This document shows, one piece after another, positions 1 to 7,967 of a stretch of DNA of 17,035 nt (positions are counted from its first letter, which is position 1; the number at the start of each line of letters is the position of its first letter). The notes beneath the pieces were generated by a model, which was not told the origin of the DNA, did not search any database, and worked only from the letters and a program-made list of their open reading frames with translations. The position numbers were made by a program, and so were the translations under genes. Source of the stretch: SAT2750 sp963581185 (GTDB lineage: Bacteria > Planctomycetota > Planctomycetia > Pirellulales > Pirellulaceae). The stretch covers positions 1 through 17,035 of the forward strand of contig CAUZOB010000105.1 of NCBI GenBank assembly GCA_963581185.1. The letters run 5' to 3'.

Positions 1-3000
1 AATCACGTGCAGAGCATGATTGCGCCGGGACGTGCGCAGCTCTACTACGACGCCTCGCGGAACCAGGTTGTCGTGCGCGGTGACGATCAGGTCCAGCAAG
101 TGGTCTACCAGATACTGCAGGACATTGATCAGCCCGCGGAGGCACAGCCAGTCGCGACTCCACCCGCTGCAGCCCCGCCGGCGGTCGCTCCCTCTGGAAA
201 TACGGTCAGGGGATATCCCGTCTCTTTAGACCAGATTCCTCACGTGGCAGCTGAACTGTCACGTCGTTTCCCGGCCAATCTTGGCGTCCGCATCGTCCCG
301 GACACTCGCACTGGCCAGGTCGTGGTCATTGCCTCCGACGCAATCCATCGGCAGATCGAGCAAATGTTCGCTCCCCAACAGCCGATCGCGGCAACACCGG
401 CTGCCACTGCGGCAGCTGGATCCGAGATCCTCCTGCAGAACATTGGCTGGCGTGAGTTTGAAGCCGGCCTGAGACGCATGTGGGGCAACCGAGTCCGCAT
501 CACGACGGATCCTTCCGGCACGATCGCCAGCATCCGCTTACCCGACGTTGATGGTAAACCGGCATCAATGCAACTTGACCGCCGCACTGGCCGGCTCCAG
601 GTAACCGCCGAGGGTTCGAATTCCCAAGCCTGGCTGCAAGTCGCTCGCGTTCTCGACACTCCGACCAATACTCCCGACGGCGAAACATCGGTCGTACCAA
701 TCAAACGCACCAATCCAGCGGTCGTGGAAGATGCGATCGCCAAAGTGAGGCGGGCCGAAGCAGCGGCTGGCGATACGACGGTAGCAGTTCCGGTCAAGCC
801 TCAAGCCGATCGTCCCCGCTGGGGTGGCGACCTGGTTGCCAATATCTTCACGACGCAACCCGGTGTTGCTGACGCGCCCCCTGTGGCCGACCCGAATAAT
901 GCAATCGGCGACGATCAGGGGACCGCATTGATCGGCAATGTACAAATTGAGTTCATCGAGGGCCTCGATGTGTTCATCGTCAAGGGTCCCAAGGAGGATG
1001 TGGCCAAAGTCATCCGCCTGATCGAGCAGATCGAGGGCTTTACCGATGAAACGCAACCCGAGATCCTGATTCACATCCTCAGCAACGTGAACAGTATTGT
1101 GCTCGGTGAATTGATCGAGGAAATCTATGACGATGTGTTTGGTAATCGGCTCACACCGGTCAGTGTCACGCCACTCGATAAACCCAACGCCCTGTTGTTG
1201 GTGGGCCGACCCGAAAGCATGGCTGCCGTGATGGACCTGATCGACAAGCTGGATCAGCCGGTTCCTCCGTCAACGCAATTACGTGTCTTCAAGTTGGTCT
1301 ACATGTCGTCGATCGATGCGGAAACTCAAATCCGTGATTTCTACACCGAACGACCAGGTAGCGCAGACGATGTACGGCCAGGCCTCGGCACCGTCCCTCG
1401 CTTGATCGCGGACTTCCGCACCAACTCGCTTATCGTAAATGCGAGTCCGCGGGATATAGCTGAGATCGCACACTTGATCGATGAACTCGATATCGAGGGT
1501 GCCGCCGCTGAGAATCAACTGAAGGTCTTTCGGCTCAAAAACGCACTCGCCGATGATCTGCAGACCGTCCTGCAGGAGGCCATTGCAGGCATCGCCCCGG
1601 CGACGCCTGGCGGTGGTGGCGGGGGAGCAGATGGTGGAACGAATGCCAATGTCACTCCACAGTCCTCCAGGCTTTCAATCCTTTCAAGCGGACCTGACGG
1701 CGACCAGCTGATCAACGCCGGTATCCTGGCCGGTGTTACGGTCACATCCGACGCCAATGTCAACGCCCTGATCATTCGCGGCCCGGCGGCCAGCATGGAG
1801 TTGATTGGGGAACTGATCGAGCAACTCGATCAACTACCTGACGCCGAAGCGCAAATCAAGGTATTCCCGTTGGAGAACGGCGATGCCACTAGCCTGACGG
1901 TGTTGCTGCAGCAGTTGTTCGGTCAACAGGTGACGGCGGGCCAGACTGCCTCGGCAGCGGCCTTCAATTCAGCCCTCTCCGGCACCGCCGCTTCGGGTGG
2001 AGAAACGTCTCTGGTCCCAATTCGCTTCACCTTCGACCTGCGGACAAATAGTGTGATCGCATCGGGTTCGTCCTCGGACCTGGAAGTGGTCGAGGTGCTG
2101 TTGCTGCGATTGGACCAGACCGATGTGCAGACCCGGACTACGCGGGTGGTTCGCCTGAAAAACGCTCCGGCAACGGACGTGGCAAATGCGATCACGACTT
2201 ATCTCACCACCCAACGGCAACTTATCCAGCAACAGCTGCAACTGGCTCAGGCTGTCAGCCCGTTTGAACAGATCGAACAGGAAATCATCGTGGTTGCCGA
2301 GCCAGTCACCAATAGCCTGATCGTGAGTGCCACACCTCGCTATTACGAGAAGATTATGGCTGTCATCGACGATCTCGACTTCCGCCAGAAGATGGTAATG
2401 GTGCAGGTTGTGATTGCGGAAGTTGAACTCAATGACGGCCTCGAGATGGGTGTTGAAATCGGCCTGCAGGACAGTTTACTGGCTGACAAGGGAGTCATCC
2501 TAGGCACCGCGCTGACCCCTGGTCAGATCGCCAATGGTGAAGTCATGACTGGACAGATTGCCTCCGCACTGGGTGTTGGCCGTTCCAGCGCCGTGTTCGG
2601 TTACAGTGGCCTGGCTTTGTCCGCCGCCAACGAGTCGGTGAATGTCATCATTCGCGCCCTCAAGGACCAGGGCCGCTTGCACATACTCAGTCGGCCGCAG
2701 GTCATGACACTGGATAACGTGGAAGCATTTGTCCAAGTGGGTGCAAAAGTGCCCCGCGTGACCGGTACGACTTTGACCAATACCGGTCAGGTGAACAACA
2801 CCGAGGATGTGGATGTCGGCCTCTTACTGACAGTCCGACCGCGCGTCTCGCCCGACGGATTGATCATCATGGAAGTTGGGGCGGAGAAGTCTGAGGTTGG
2901 TCCTATCGAGGATGGTATTCCGGTAGCCGTAACCGCCGACGGGCCTGTCCTCTCTCCTCAGATTAACACCACCACGGCCCGTACAGTCATCAGTGCCCAA

Positions 3001-3579
3001 TCAGGACAGACTGTCGTCTTTGCAGGTTTGATAACCAAGAACAAGACGACCTCTCGGCGGGGCATTCCATACCTATCCGCCATGCCTTACCTGGGGCCAC
3101 TCTTCCGCTATGACCAGAAATCTGAACGCCGCACAGAATTGCTGATCATCATGACTCCCCATATCCTCGAAGGTGGTGAGGAGATGGACCAGCTGAAATA
3201 CCTTGAGTCGGATCGCATGAGTTGGTGTCTGGCTGATGTCTTGCAGATGCATGGAGACGTCGGACTTAGCTCCGGTCGCGGACTCTGGGGCGAGGACGTC
3301 GATGACGATACCGATACCGTCTATCCTGACGTCGATCCCTCGGGTTCAAAGAAAATGAAGAGCGGGGACCACCCTTCTGGTCAATCCGCCAGTATTCTCC
3401 CCGGCGACTGGTCCGACCCGGCGACCAGTCGGACTCCCGCCGCACGACCGGTTCGGCAGAGCAGCCAGCTTTCCACCCCCATCCCGCGCGTACCGTCCGC
3501 TCCCAAGCCTCTGCCGCCTATCGGAGTTCAGTCAACGGCCTACCCACCGCCACTGTATGACGGCTTCCAACAGCGATAA
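1..3579 (+). CDS. Giant secretin (GspD/PilQ/PulD superfamily), 5' end missing
   Basis: Outer-membrane channel-forming secretin of the type II secretion/type IV pilus superfamily. The reading frame is open to the first base, so the gene starts upstream and signal peptide and N0 domain are not visible. About nine stacked ring-building (secretin N/NolW-like) units can be read, each ending in a helix such as LIDKLD, LIDELD, LIEQLD or VIDDLD: a partial one before nt 130, then about 205-369, 424-657, 691-1035, 1060-1255, 1279-1497, 1519-1830, 1855-2115 and 2137-2379. The secretin barrel domain runs about 2395-3168 and carries the family signature GIPYLSAMPYLGPLF (3061-3105) followed by LLIIMTPHIL. 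The unit at 1519-1830 holds a Gly-rich insert; the 2137-2379 unit holds a Gln-rich helix. A Pro/Ser-rich tail of about 135 residues follows the barrel. Typical GspD has four periplasmic N domains, so this one is much expanded. The family is certain; the machine it serves is not visible here. Confidence 0.93.
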   Translation, partial: NHVQSMIAPGRAQLYYDASRNQVVVRGDDQVQQVVYQILQDIDQPAEAQPVATPPAAAPPAVAPSGNTVRGYPVSLDQIPHVAAELSRRFPANLGVRIVPDTRTGQVVVIASDAIHRQIEQMFAPQQPIAATPAATAAAGSEILLQNIGWREFEAGLRRMWGNRVRITTDPSGTIASIRLPDVDGKPASMQLDRRTGRLQVTAEGSNSQAWLQVARVLDTPTNTPDGETSVVPIKRTNPAVVEDAIAKVRRAEAAAGDTTVAVPVKPQADRPRWGGDLVANIFTTQPGVADAPPVADPNNAIGDDQGTALIGNVQIEFIEGLDVFIVKGPKEDVAKVIRLIEQIEGFTDETQPEILIHILSNVNSIVLGELIEEIYDDVFGNRLTPVSVTPLDKPNALLLVGRPESMAAVMDLIDKLDQPVPPSTQLRVFKLVYMSSIDAETQIRDFYTERPGSADDVRPGLGTVPRLIADFRTNSLIVNASPRDIAEIAHLIDELDIEGAAAENQLKVFRLKNALADDLQTVLQEAIAGIAPATPGGGGGGADGGTNANVTPQSSRLSILSSGPDGDQLINAGILAGVTVTSDANVNALIIRGPAASMELIGELIEQLDQLPDAEAQIKVFPLENGDATSLTVLLQQLFGQQVTAGQTASAAAFNSALSGTAASGGETSLVPIRFTFDLRTNSVIASGSSSDLEVVEVLLLRLDQTDVQTRTTRVVRLKNAPATDVANAITTYLTTQRQLIQQQLQLAQAVSPFEQIEQEIIVVAEPVTNSLIVSATPRYYEKIMAVIDDLDFRQKMVMVQVVIAEVELNDGLEMGVEIGLQDSLLADKGVILGTALTPGQIANGEVMTGQIASALGVGRSSAVFGYSGLALSAANESVNVIIRALKDQGRLHILSRPQVMTLDNVEAFVQVGAKVPRVTGTTLTNTGQVNNTEDVDVGLLLTVRPRVSPDGLIIMEVGAEKSEVGPIEDGIPVAVTADGPVLSPQINTTTARTVISAQSGQTVVFAGLITKNKTTSRRGIPYLSAMPYLGPLFRYDQKSERRTELLIIMTPHILEGGEEMDQLKYLESDRMSWCLADVLQMHGDVGLSSGRGLWGEDVDDDTDTVYPDVDPSGSKKMKSGDHPSGQSASILPGDWSDPATSRTPAARPVRQSSQLSTPIPRVPSAPKPLPPIGVQSTAYPPPLYDGFQQR

Positions 3580-3623
3580 CACCCCCCTGTTCAGTAATCC
3601 AACCAGACACTCGGGCCGCCTCC

Positions 3624-4613
3624 ATGAAACTAACTCCCTCGCTGATCTTGATTCTGCTGGCGCTGATCGCCAGCGGATGCACTTCAACCAACTCATCGCT
3701 AACTTCTTACATCCCCTTCTATCCACAAGAGGATGCCAAGTCCGACCAGCTACCGCCTTCCCGTGTCGTCGCGGTCTGGGCCCCGGATGTTCTGCAGACG
3801 ATTGGCACATCTGCGACACAGGGATTCGGCGGTCGCTTGTTCTTCTTTGACAACAAGAACAAAGCGGTTGAGGTCGAGGGGCAGTTGGTTGTTTACGCTT
3901 TTGATGACACCAATTTGGACGACAATGAAATCGGGCCAAGCAAGAGGCCCGATCGGCGTTTCGTCTTCACCAGCGAACAAGTTCCCAACCATTTTAGCGA
4001 GAACAAGATCGGGCCATCCTATTCCTTCTGGATACCCTGGCAGCAAGCTGCTGGTCAGACTCGCAAGACAATTACCCTGATGCCCGTATTTACGACAACC
4101 GATGGCGTGCGGGTGGCCGGACCCCCGACGAGAAATGTGCTACCGGGTAAACGCCCGGATCGAAAGGCTATCGCCACTGACGTCAACCGAATGCCATCGC
4201 CCGATGATCTCAGGCAGGTCATGCATGAGGTCCAGTTGCGACAGCAGGACCGGACATTGGTTAAAGGCGATCAGCCGCCACCGGTCTCCAAACGCGCCAT
4301 CACGACGATCACCATGCCACGAAACATGGCTCGCACCTACAACCACACTCGGCCTATTACAGGGACACAACGTCGGTCCCTGGAAGACATTCAGGGGTTC
4401 AGAGAGAACTATCCAGCGGGGACAGCCGGTGGGACGCAGTCGCGAGCAACGACGCCGCAGTTGCCTGTTCTGCCGCAGTTGCCACAGATACCGATTACGC
4501 CATCGACTGATAGTAGTTGGAAGCCAACGCTGCGGCCGTCCTCATTGCCGCCGAGTGCTCCCAGCCCGACAGCGCGGGTCTTTCCGACATCACGGGTCTT
4601 TCCTACTCGGTGA
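3624..4613 (+). CDS. Lipoprotein of unknown function downstream of the secretin
   Basis: 329 residues. The N-terminus is a short basic start, a hydrophobic stretch and a lipobox-like ASGC with Cys19, followed by Thr, so it is predicted to be lipidated and sent to the outer membrane. The middle (about residues 45-160) is a compact, probably beta-rich domain; the C-terminal half is Pro/Arg/Thr-rich and probably disordered, ending in a duplicated RVFPT motif. It starts 44 nt after the secretin stop on the same strand with no terminator visible, so the two are probably cotranscribed. A role as secretin pilotin or partner is inference from position only; it does not resemble GspS or PilF in any motif I can see. 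It resembles conserved planctomycete hypothetical proteins. Its last 11 bp overlap the 3' end of the convergent BON gene. No good Shine-Dalgarno precedes the ATG. Confidence 0.82.
   Translation: MKLTPSLILILLALIASGCTSTNSSLTSYIPFYPQEDAKSDQLPPSRVVAVWAPDVLQTIGTSATQGFGGRLFFFDNKNKAVEVEGQLVVYAFDDTNLDDNEIGPSKRPDRRFVFTSEQVPNHFSENKIGPSYSFWIPWQQAAGQTRKTITLMPVFTTTDGVRVAGPPTRNVLPGKRPDRKAIATDVNRMPSPDDLRQVMHEVQLRQQDRTLVKGDQPPPVSKRAITTITMPRNMARTYNHTRPITGTQRRSLEDIQGFRENYPAGTAGGTQSRATTPQLPVLPQLPQIPITPSTDSSWKPTLRPSSLPPSAPSPTARVFPTSRVFPTR
4575..4603 (+). repeat. Short direct repeat encoding RVFPT twice
   Basis: CGGGTCTTTCC occurs at 4575-4585 and 4593-4603 with an 18-nt period. It duplicates the peptide RVFPT at the C-terminus of the lipoprotein, and its second copy runs into the stop codon of the convergent BON gene. 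Confidence 0.8.
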
Positions 4614-5229
4614 CCGACAGCTCGTTCTGAACTGTTCGAACGCCCGGCTCGAGCATCATCAAACGCTCGATAATGCTGCGGTCACGTTGACTACCCACGC
4701 TACCGGTGAGTGTGGCGATGCCGTCACTGAGCACGACATTGACGTTGTTGGCCGCTGCCAGTGTGGGGATCTTCGTCAGTCGCGTCTGAATGGCCGCGGA
4801 GACCTGGACGTAATCAATTGCCGGTCGGATGAAGCCAATCCGCATAGGAATTCTCAATTGGGATCGTGGGTCGTTGTTGTTGCCGCCCATGCCGCCCATC
4901 CCACCGCGGCCCATGCCGCCACGACCCATGCCGCCCATGCCGCCCATGCCACCCATGCCCATCATTCCCATGCCGCCCATGCCCATGCTACCCAGGCCCG
5001 AACCCGCGGCGTTAAGGCTACGAAAATTGGTCGCATCGGAGCTATCCGCACCAACGAAAGTTCCCGAAGCATTCGATGCCGTGTTAGAAAGCTGGCCACT
5101 TTGTTGGAAGGCATTGTTGCTGTTTCCCTGGCTTTGGCTTGGCAACTGCAGTTGTGCCATGCTGCTCTGGCTGAAACCAAGCAGGACGACACTGGCAACG
5201 CTGACAAAGAGGCTGATACGCTTGCTCAT
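4603..5229 (-). CDS. Secreted BON-domain protein with a Gly/Met-rich linker
   Basis: 208 residues from the ATG at 5229, chosen because it places a signal peptide (MSKR, then a hydrophobic core ending ...SSMAQ) directly at the start; a GTG at 5268 would add 13 residues in front of it. After an Asn/Ser/Gln-rich segment comes a Gly/Met-rich block (about residues 77-116) with twelve Met in forty residues plus a few Arg. Residues 138-206 form a BON domain, recognisable from the pattern VVLSDGIATLTGSV and the following helix and ...VRTVQNELSV strand. BON domains are known in periplasmic and outer-membrane proteins (OsmY type) and in secretins, and are thought to bind membranes or partners. A periplasmic location is inferred. 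The gene converges on the secretin-lipoprotein pair and its stop overlaps the lipoprotein gene. The function of the Met-rich block is unknown. Confidence 0.85.
   Translation of the reverse strand: MSKRISLFVSVASVVLLGFSQSSMAQLQLPSQSQGNSNNAFQQSGQLSNTASNASGTFVGADSSDATNFRSLNAAGSGLGSMGMGGMGMMGMGGMGGMGGMGRGGMGRGGMGGMGGNNNDPRSQLRIPMRIGFIRPAIDYVQVSAAIQTRLTKIPTLAAANNVNVVLSDGIATLTGSVGSQRDRSIIERLMMLEPGVRTVQNELSVTE
4882..5001 (-). repeat. Gly/Met coding repeat tract
   Basis: Imperfect GGCATGGGC-type trinucleotide-phase repeats encode GMGG/GGM units in the BON protein. Units vary at third codon positions and are interrupted by two RGG triplets, so the tract is selected or old rather than a fresh slippage product. 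Its reverse strand gives a long but spurious Ala/His-rich open frame. Confidence 0.85.
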
Positions 5230-5328
5230 GGTTCTTATCACTTTCAGGTCGATTCGATTGACGGCCACCTGGCGTCACTGATTCTTTTATCGTCTTGCCT
5301 GCCTCGATAGGTTCAGTGGGTCGTCTTC

Positions 5329-5356
5329 TGTCCGCATTATATCGCCAGTGCGGACA
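5329..5356 (-). promoter_or_regulatory. Inverted repeat with embedded -10 box, upstream of the BON gene
   Basis: TGTCCGCA (5329-5336) and TGCGGACA (5349-5356) are perfect 8-bp inverted arms 12 bp apart. Reading the minus strand, a consensus TATAAT lies at 5341-5336, partly inside the left arm. No good TTGACA lies 16-18 bp upstream of it. A start site near 5329 would leave a leader of about 100 nt before the ATG at 5229. An operator overlapping an activator-dependent promoter is the reading I favour; an RNA hairpin is the alternative. The regulator is unknown. Confidence 0.4.
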
Positions 5357-5546
5357 ATTAGTTAGGCTTGCTGAGGGCCTTCGCGGCCGCTTTAGGGCCA
5401 GTTCGCCCACCAGCGTATTGGTTCCTGGTCACTAAACACCGAAAAAACGGCTTTTGTTGCGGTAAACCGCGAAACTTTTGGTGGCGGTAGCAGGTAAAAT
5501 ACATAAGGCGTGCGAGTAATACCGGTCATTGTGGCTGGCTTTACTT

Positions 5547-5571
5547 TTGACCCCGTGCCAACTGTGATAAT
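5547..5571 (+). promoter_or_regulatory. Possible promoter of the 5600 gene
   Basis: TGTGATAAT (5563-5571) fits an extended -10 element (TGnNATAAT). TTGACC (5547-5552) upstream gives a spacer of only 13 bp, too short for a normal -35, so the site would rely on the extended -10. Tentative. Confidence 0.25.
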
Positions 5572-5586
5572 GAGACGTTCACGCAT

Positions 5587-5591
5587 AAGGA
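5587..5591 (+). promoter_or_regulatory. Ribosome binding site deciding the start at 5600
   Basis: AAGGA lies 8 nt before the ATG at 5600. This ATG puts a signal peptide at the N-terminus; the frame could open earlier at a GTG (5510), but that would add 30 residues in front of the signal sequence. Confidence 0.6.
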
Positions 5592-5599
5592 CCCAGTTG

Positions 5600-7387
5600 A
5601 TGTTTCGACGAATCCACCGCCGCTTGCTGCTGACCCTGACGCTGCTGGTAACCTTTTTGTTTGGCAACCAGTTAACGGCACAACGCCCCACAGCTCCCAA
5701 GCTCCTGCCCTACAACACGGTTGCTTATTTCCGAATCGCCAACCTGCCTGAATTCAAGGCCAAGTTGTCGGAGACCTCGATTGGCAAGATTGGCAACAAC
5801 GAAGACATTCAGTCGTTGATGAGTTCCTTTTACGAGGAGTTCCTGACGGCCTATCCGGAAATTGAAGAAGAGCTGGGCATGCCGCTGGATGAGTTGTTGG
5901 ACTTGCCCCAGGGTGAAGTCTGCGTTGCTGTGGCGGTCACCGATACCGGCAGCGTGATGTTCTTCCTACTTGTCGACTTTGGCGACCGTATCGCCACGAC
6001 CGACAAGTTGCTGGGACGATTGGACGAACTGGTCCTCGCCGCTGGCGGATCGGTTGAGAAGGAAATGGTCAGCGAGACCGAGGTGATCGTTTACGACAAC
6101 CCAATTGATGACAATTCCCCCGAGGTAATCATCAAGGACGGCACATTGGTCGTCACGACCAATCGCCTGATGACCGAACACGTGGTCGCTCACTGGGAAG
6201 GTACTGCAACTGCGGAACAGCGGACCTTTTCGCAGAACCGCAAATTCACGGCAATCATGCGATCGAGCGTGGGAACGGAAGAAGCCCGTCCACACGCCAG
6301 CTGGTATTTTGATCCCCTCACCCTGGTGACCGCCACCACGCAAGGGAATTTTGCTGCCCAGGCCGCCATGGCGATTCTACCGACCATCGGACTCGACGGT
6401 TTCAAAGCCCTCGGGGGCAGCGTGATCCTGGCGCCGCCTGGATTTGATACCATCTCGCACACACACATTGCCCTCGCCGTACCGCGACGTGGCGTGCTGG
6501 ATCTGCTCACTTTCGGCACCGGCGACGGTACTCCCGAACCGTGGGTTCCGGCCGACGTGCCGGCATACATTACCGGCTACTGGAATGTCGATGAGGCATA
6601 CGACAACCTCATCACGCTGCTCGACACCGTGCTTGGTGAAGGAGAATTCCAGACGCAAGTGGATGAGAACTTCAATCTGCCACTCGATATCGACCTGCGA
6701 GAAGACATCATCGAGGGAATGGCCGGTCGCTTCACGTTGGCAACCTGGGTCGTGCCACCGGCGCGGATCAACAGCCAGTCGATGATGATCGGTATCGAGC
6801 TCAAGGAAGGACATCAACTCACGGCGGACCTGGAGCGGCTTATCGAGTTGATTCCGATTGCCGAGAAGAAGAGCTACAACAACCAGGACTACTACAATAT
6901 CCAGATCCCGACTCCACCCCAGCAGCCCGGCACGCCGCCATCCCGGATTCGTATCCCCTCGCCCTGCATCGCAATCGTCGGCAACTATATTGTGCTGACT
7001 GACAGCGAGGAGTTCTTTCAACATGCGATGGACACGAATTCTTCCGGCAACGATCGGCTTGCGGACTCGGAGGAATTCGCCCTGATTCGGCAACACATCA
7101 AGAATCAGCTAGGCGAGGAGCAGGCCTCCATGATCACTTTTGCCCAACCTCGAGACCAGTTGCAATTGGTACTCGACCTTGTGGGTGACGATCGCACCAA
7201 GGATTTCCTGGCTGACAATTCCGAAAACAGCAGGTTCCTGGGCGTCCTCAGTAACGTGATGGGGAATGCCAAATTACCATCCATGGACGACCTGACTCGG
7301 CACCTGGCACCCAGCGGAAGTGTCATGATCAATAACGAGACTGGCCTGCACTTCATTGGCTTCTCCTTGAAACCGACGGAAGAGTAA
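5600..7387 (+). CDS. Large secreted planctomycete protein, DUF3352-like
   Basis: 595 residues. The start MFRRIHRRLLL... is a basic region followed by a hydrophobic core ending near LTAQ, a signal peptide with a likely cleavage after Ala-Gln. The mature part opens with LLPYNTVAYFRIANLPEFKAK, close in pattern to the opening of DUF3352-type proteins, which are common in planctomycetes, and continues as a soluble alpha/beta protein without membrane segments. A Pro-rich linker occurs at about nt 6907-6960. It contains few Cys and no catalytic motif that I recognise. The C-terminus repeats the style of the N-terminal half (ILSNVMGNAKLPSMDDLTRHL), suggesting an internal duplication. It is probably periplasmic. 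Function is unknown; the DUF assignment is by resemblance and moderately sure. Confidence 0.85.
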   Translation: MFRRIHRRLLLTLTLLVTFLFGNQLTAQRPTAPKLLPYNTVAYFRIANLPEFKAKLSETSIGKIGNNEDIQSLMSSFYEEFLTAYPEIEEELGMPLDELLDLPQGEVCVAVAVTDTGSVMFFLLVDFGDRIATTDKLLGRLDELVLAAGGSVEKEMVSETEVIVYDNPIDDNSPEVIIKDGTLVVTTNRLMTEHVVAHWEGTATAEQRTFSQNRKFTAIMRSSVGTEEARPHASWYFDPLTLVTATTQGNFAAQAAMAILPTIGLDGFKALGGSVILAPPGFDTISHTHIALAVPRRGVLDLLTFGTGDGTPEPWVPADVPAYITGYWNVDEAYDNLITLLDTVLGEGEFQTQVDENFNLPLDIDLREDIIEGMAGRFTLATWVVPPARINSQSMMIGIELKEGHQLTADLERLIELIPIAEKKSYNNQDYYNIQIPTPPQQPGTPPSRIRIPSPCIAIVGNYIVLTDSEEFFQHAMDTNSSGNDRLADSEEFALIRQHIKNQLGEEQASMITFAQPRDQLQLVLDLVGDDRTKDFLADNSENSRFLGVLSNVMGNAKLPSMDDLTRHLAPSGSVMINNETGLHFIGFSLKPTEE

Positions 7388-7442
7388 TTCGGACCGGAAC
7401 AGGTCGCATCTCGAGTCATGATCGTCGCTGCGCCGGCCCGCA

Positions 7443-7468
7443 GCAGGGTGGGGATTGCATCACCCTGC
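7443..7468 (+). promoter_or_regulatory. Hairpin upstream of the receiver gene
   Basis: GCAGGGTG (7443-7450) pairs perfectly with CACCCTGC (7461-7468) around a 10-nt loop. It lies between the secreted-protein gene and the response regulator. No T-run follows, so it is not a standard intrinsic terminator; it may be a processing, attenuation or mRNA-stability element. It sits immediately before the alternative ATG at 7470. Confidence 0.4.
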
Positions 7469-7520
7469 AATGTCCGCTACTCCTATTAAGGGACAATCGC
7501 AGCCATCCCGGGACAGTGAC

Positions 7521-7916
7521 ATGGCGGACAGAAGCGAAACTGATACCACCACGGCAGTTCGCGTGCTGATCGTAGACGACGATCCGGACATCGTGGAGTC
7601 GGTACGTTTTGCCCTCGAAGGCAAGGGCTATACGGTGCTCGTCGCTCGAGACGGCAACCAGGGCCTGGCGATGGCCGAACGCGAGGATCCGGATCTCGTC
7701 ATCCTCGACATGATGATGCCAAAACGCAGTGGCTTCCTGGTCATGGACAAGCTGCGACGAAGCCAGCGACCTGCAATCAAGATCATCATGATCACCGCGA
7801 ATGAAGGAAACCGTCACAAGGCCTATGCCGAGATGCTGGGCGTGAATGAATATATCCGTAAACCGTTTAACATGGACCGCCTGTTGGACGCTGTTGAACG
7901 TGTACTTGATGAATAG
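7521..7916 (+). CDS. Stand-alone receiver-domain response regulator
   Basis: 131 residues from the ATG at 7521, chosen because the receiver fold begins about 12 residues later; in-frame ATGs at 7455 and 7470 would add an unstructured extension, and 7455 falls inside an upstream hairpin. All receiver hallmarks are present: acidic pocket Asp19/Asp20 (VLIVDDDPD), phosphoacceptor Asp63 (LVILDMMMP), switch Thr92 (MITAN) and Lys114 (RKPF). There is no DNA-binding or enzymatic output domain, so it would act by protein contact (CheY/Spo0F style) or as a phosphorelay intermediate. No histidine kinase is in the window, making it an orphan. HemQ starts 51 nt downstream, so the two may share a transcript. 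The Shine-Dalgarno before 7521 is weak, so the exact start is uncertain. Confidence 0.9.
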   Translation: MADRSETDTTTAVRVLIVDDDPDIVESVRFALEGKGYTVLVARDGNQGLAMAEREDPDLVILDMMMPKRSGFLVMDKLRRSQRPAIKIIMITANEGNRHKAYAEMLGVNEYIRKPFNMDRLLDAVERVLDE

Positions 7917-7967
7917 CACAGGCCTGACAGCCTGCCACCCACCGCTACCACAGGATAAAAAGCACAA

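Larger units (their letters stand above)
5230..5599. other. Divergent intergenic region (370 bp)
   Basis: This separates the leftward BON gene from the rightward secreted-protein gene. I find no convincing coding frame on either strand. It contains a perfect 8-bp inverted repeat around a TATAAT on the minus strand (5329-5356), a small GCGGT-AA-ACCGC palindrome at 5459-5470, and an extended -10-like TGTGATAAT at 5563-5571 on the plus strand. It should hold promoters for both flanking genes. Confidence 0.7.

Noticed and set aside
565..1074. Minus-strand open frame inside the secretin gene
   Set aside because: Antisense to clear secretin N domains, no domain of its own.
4829..5281. Plus-strand frame rich in PMPP repeats
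   Set aside because: Another antisense reading of the Gly/Met tract; no ribosome site and no domain.
4102..5310. Long plus-strand open frame with His/Ala-rich stretch (402 codons)
   Set aside because: It overlaps the end of the lipoprotein gene and the whole BON gene in antisense; its Ala/His repeat is the reverse strand of the Gly/Met coding tract.
7917..7967. CAGGC/GCCTG hairpin between receiver and HemQ
   Set aside because: 5-bp stem with no T-run, expected by chance in GC-rich DNA.
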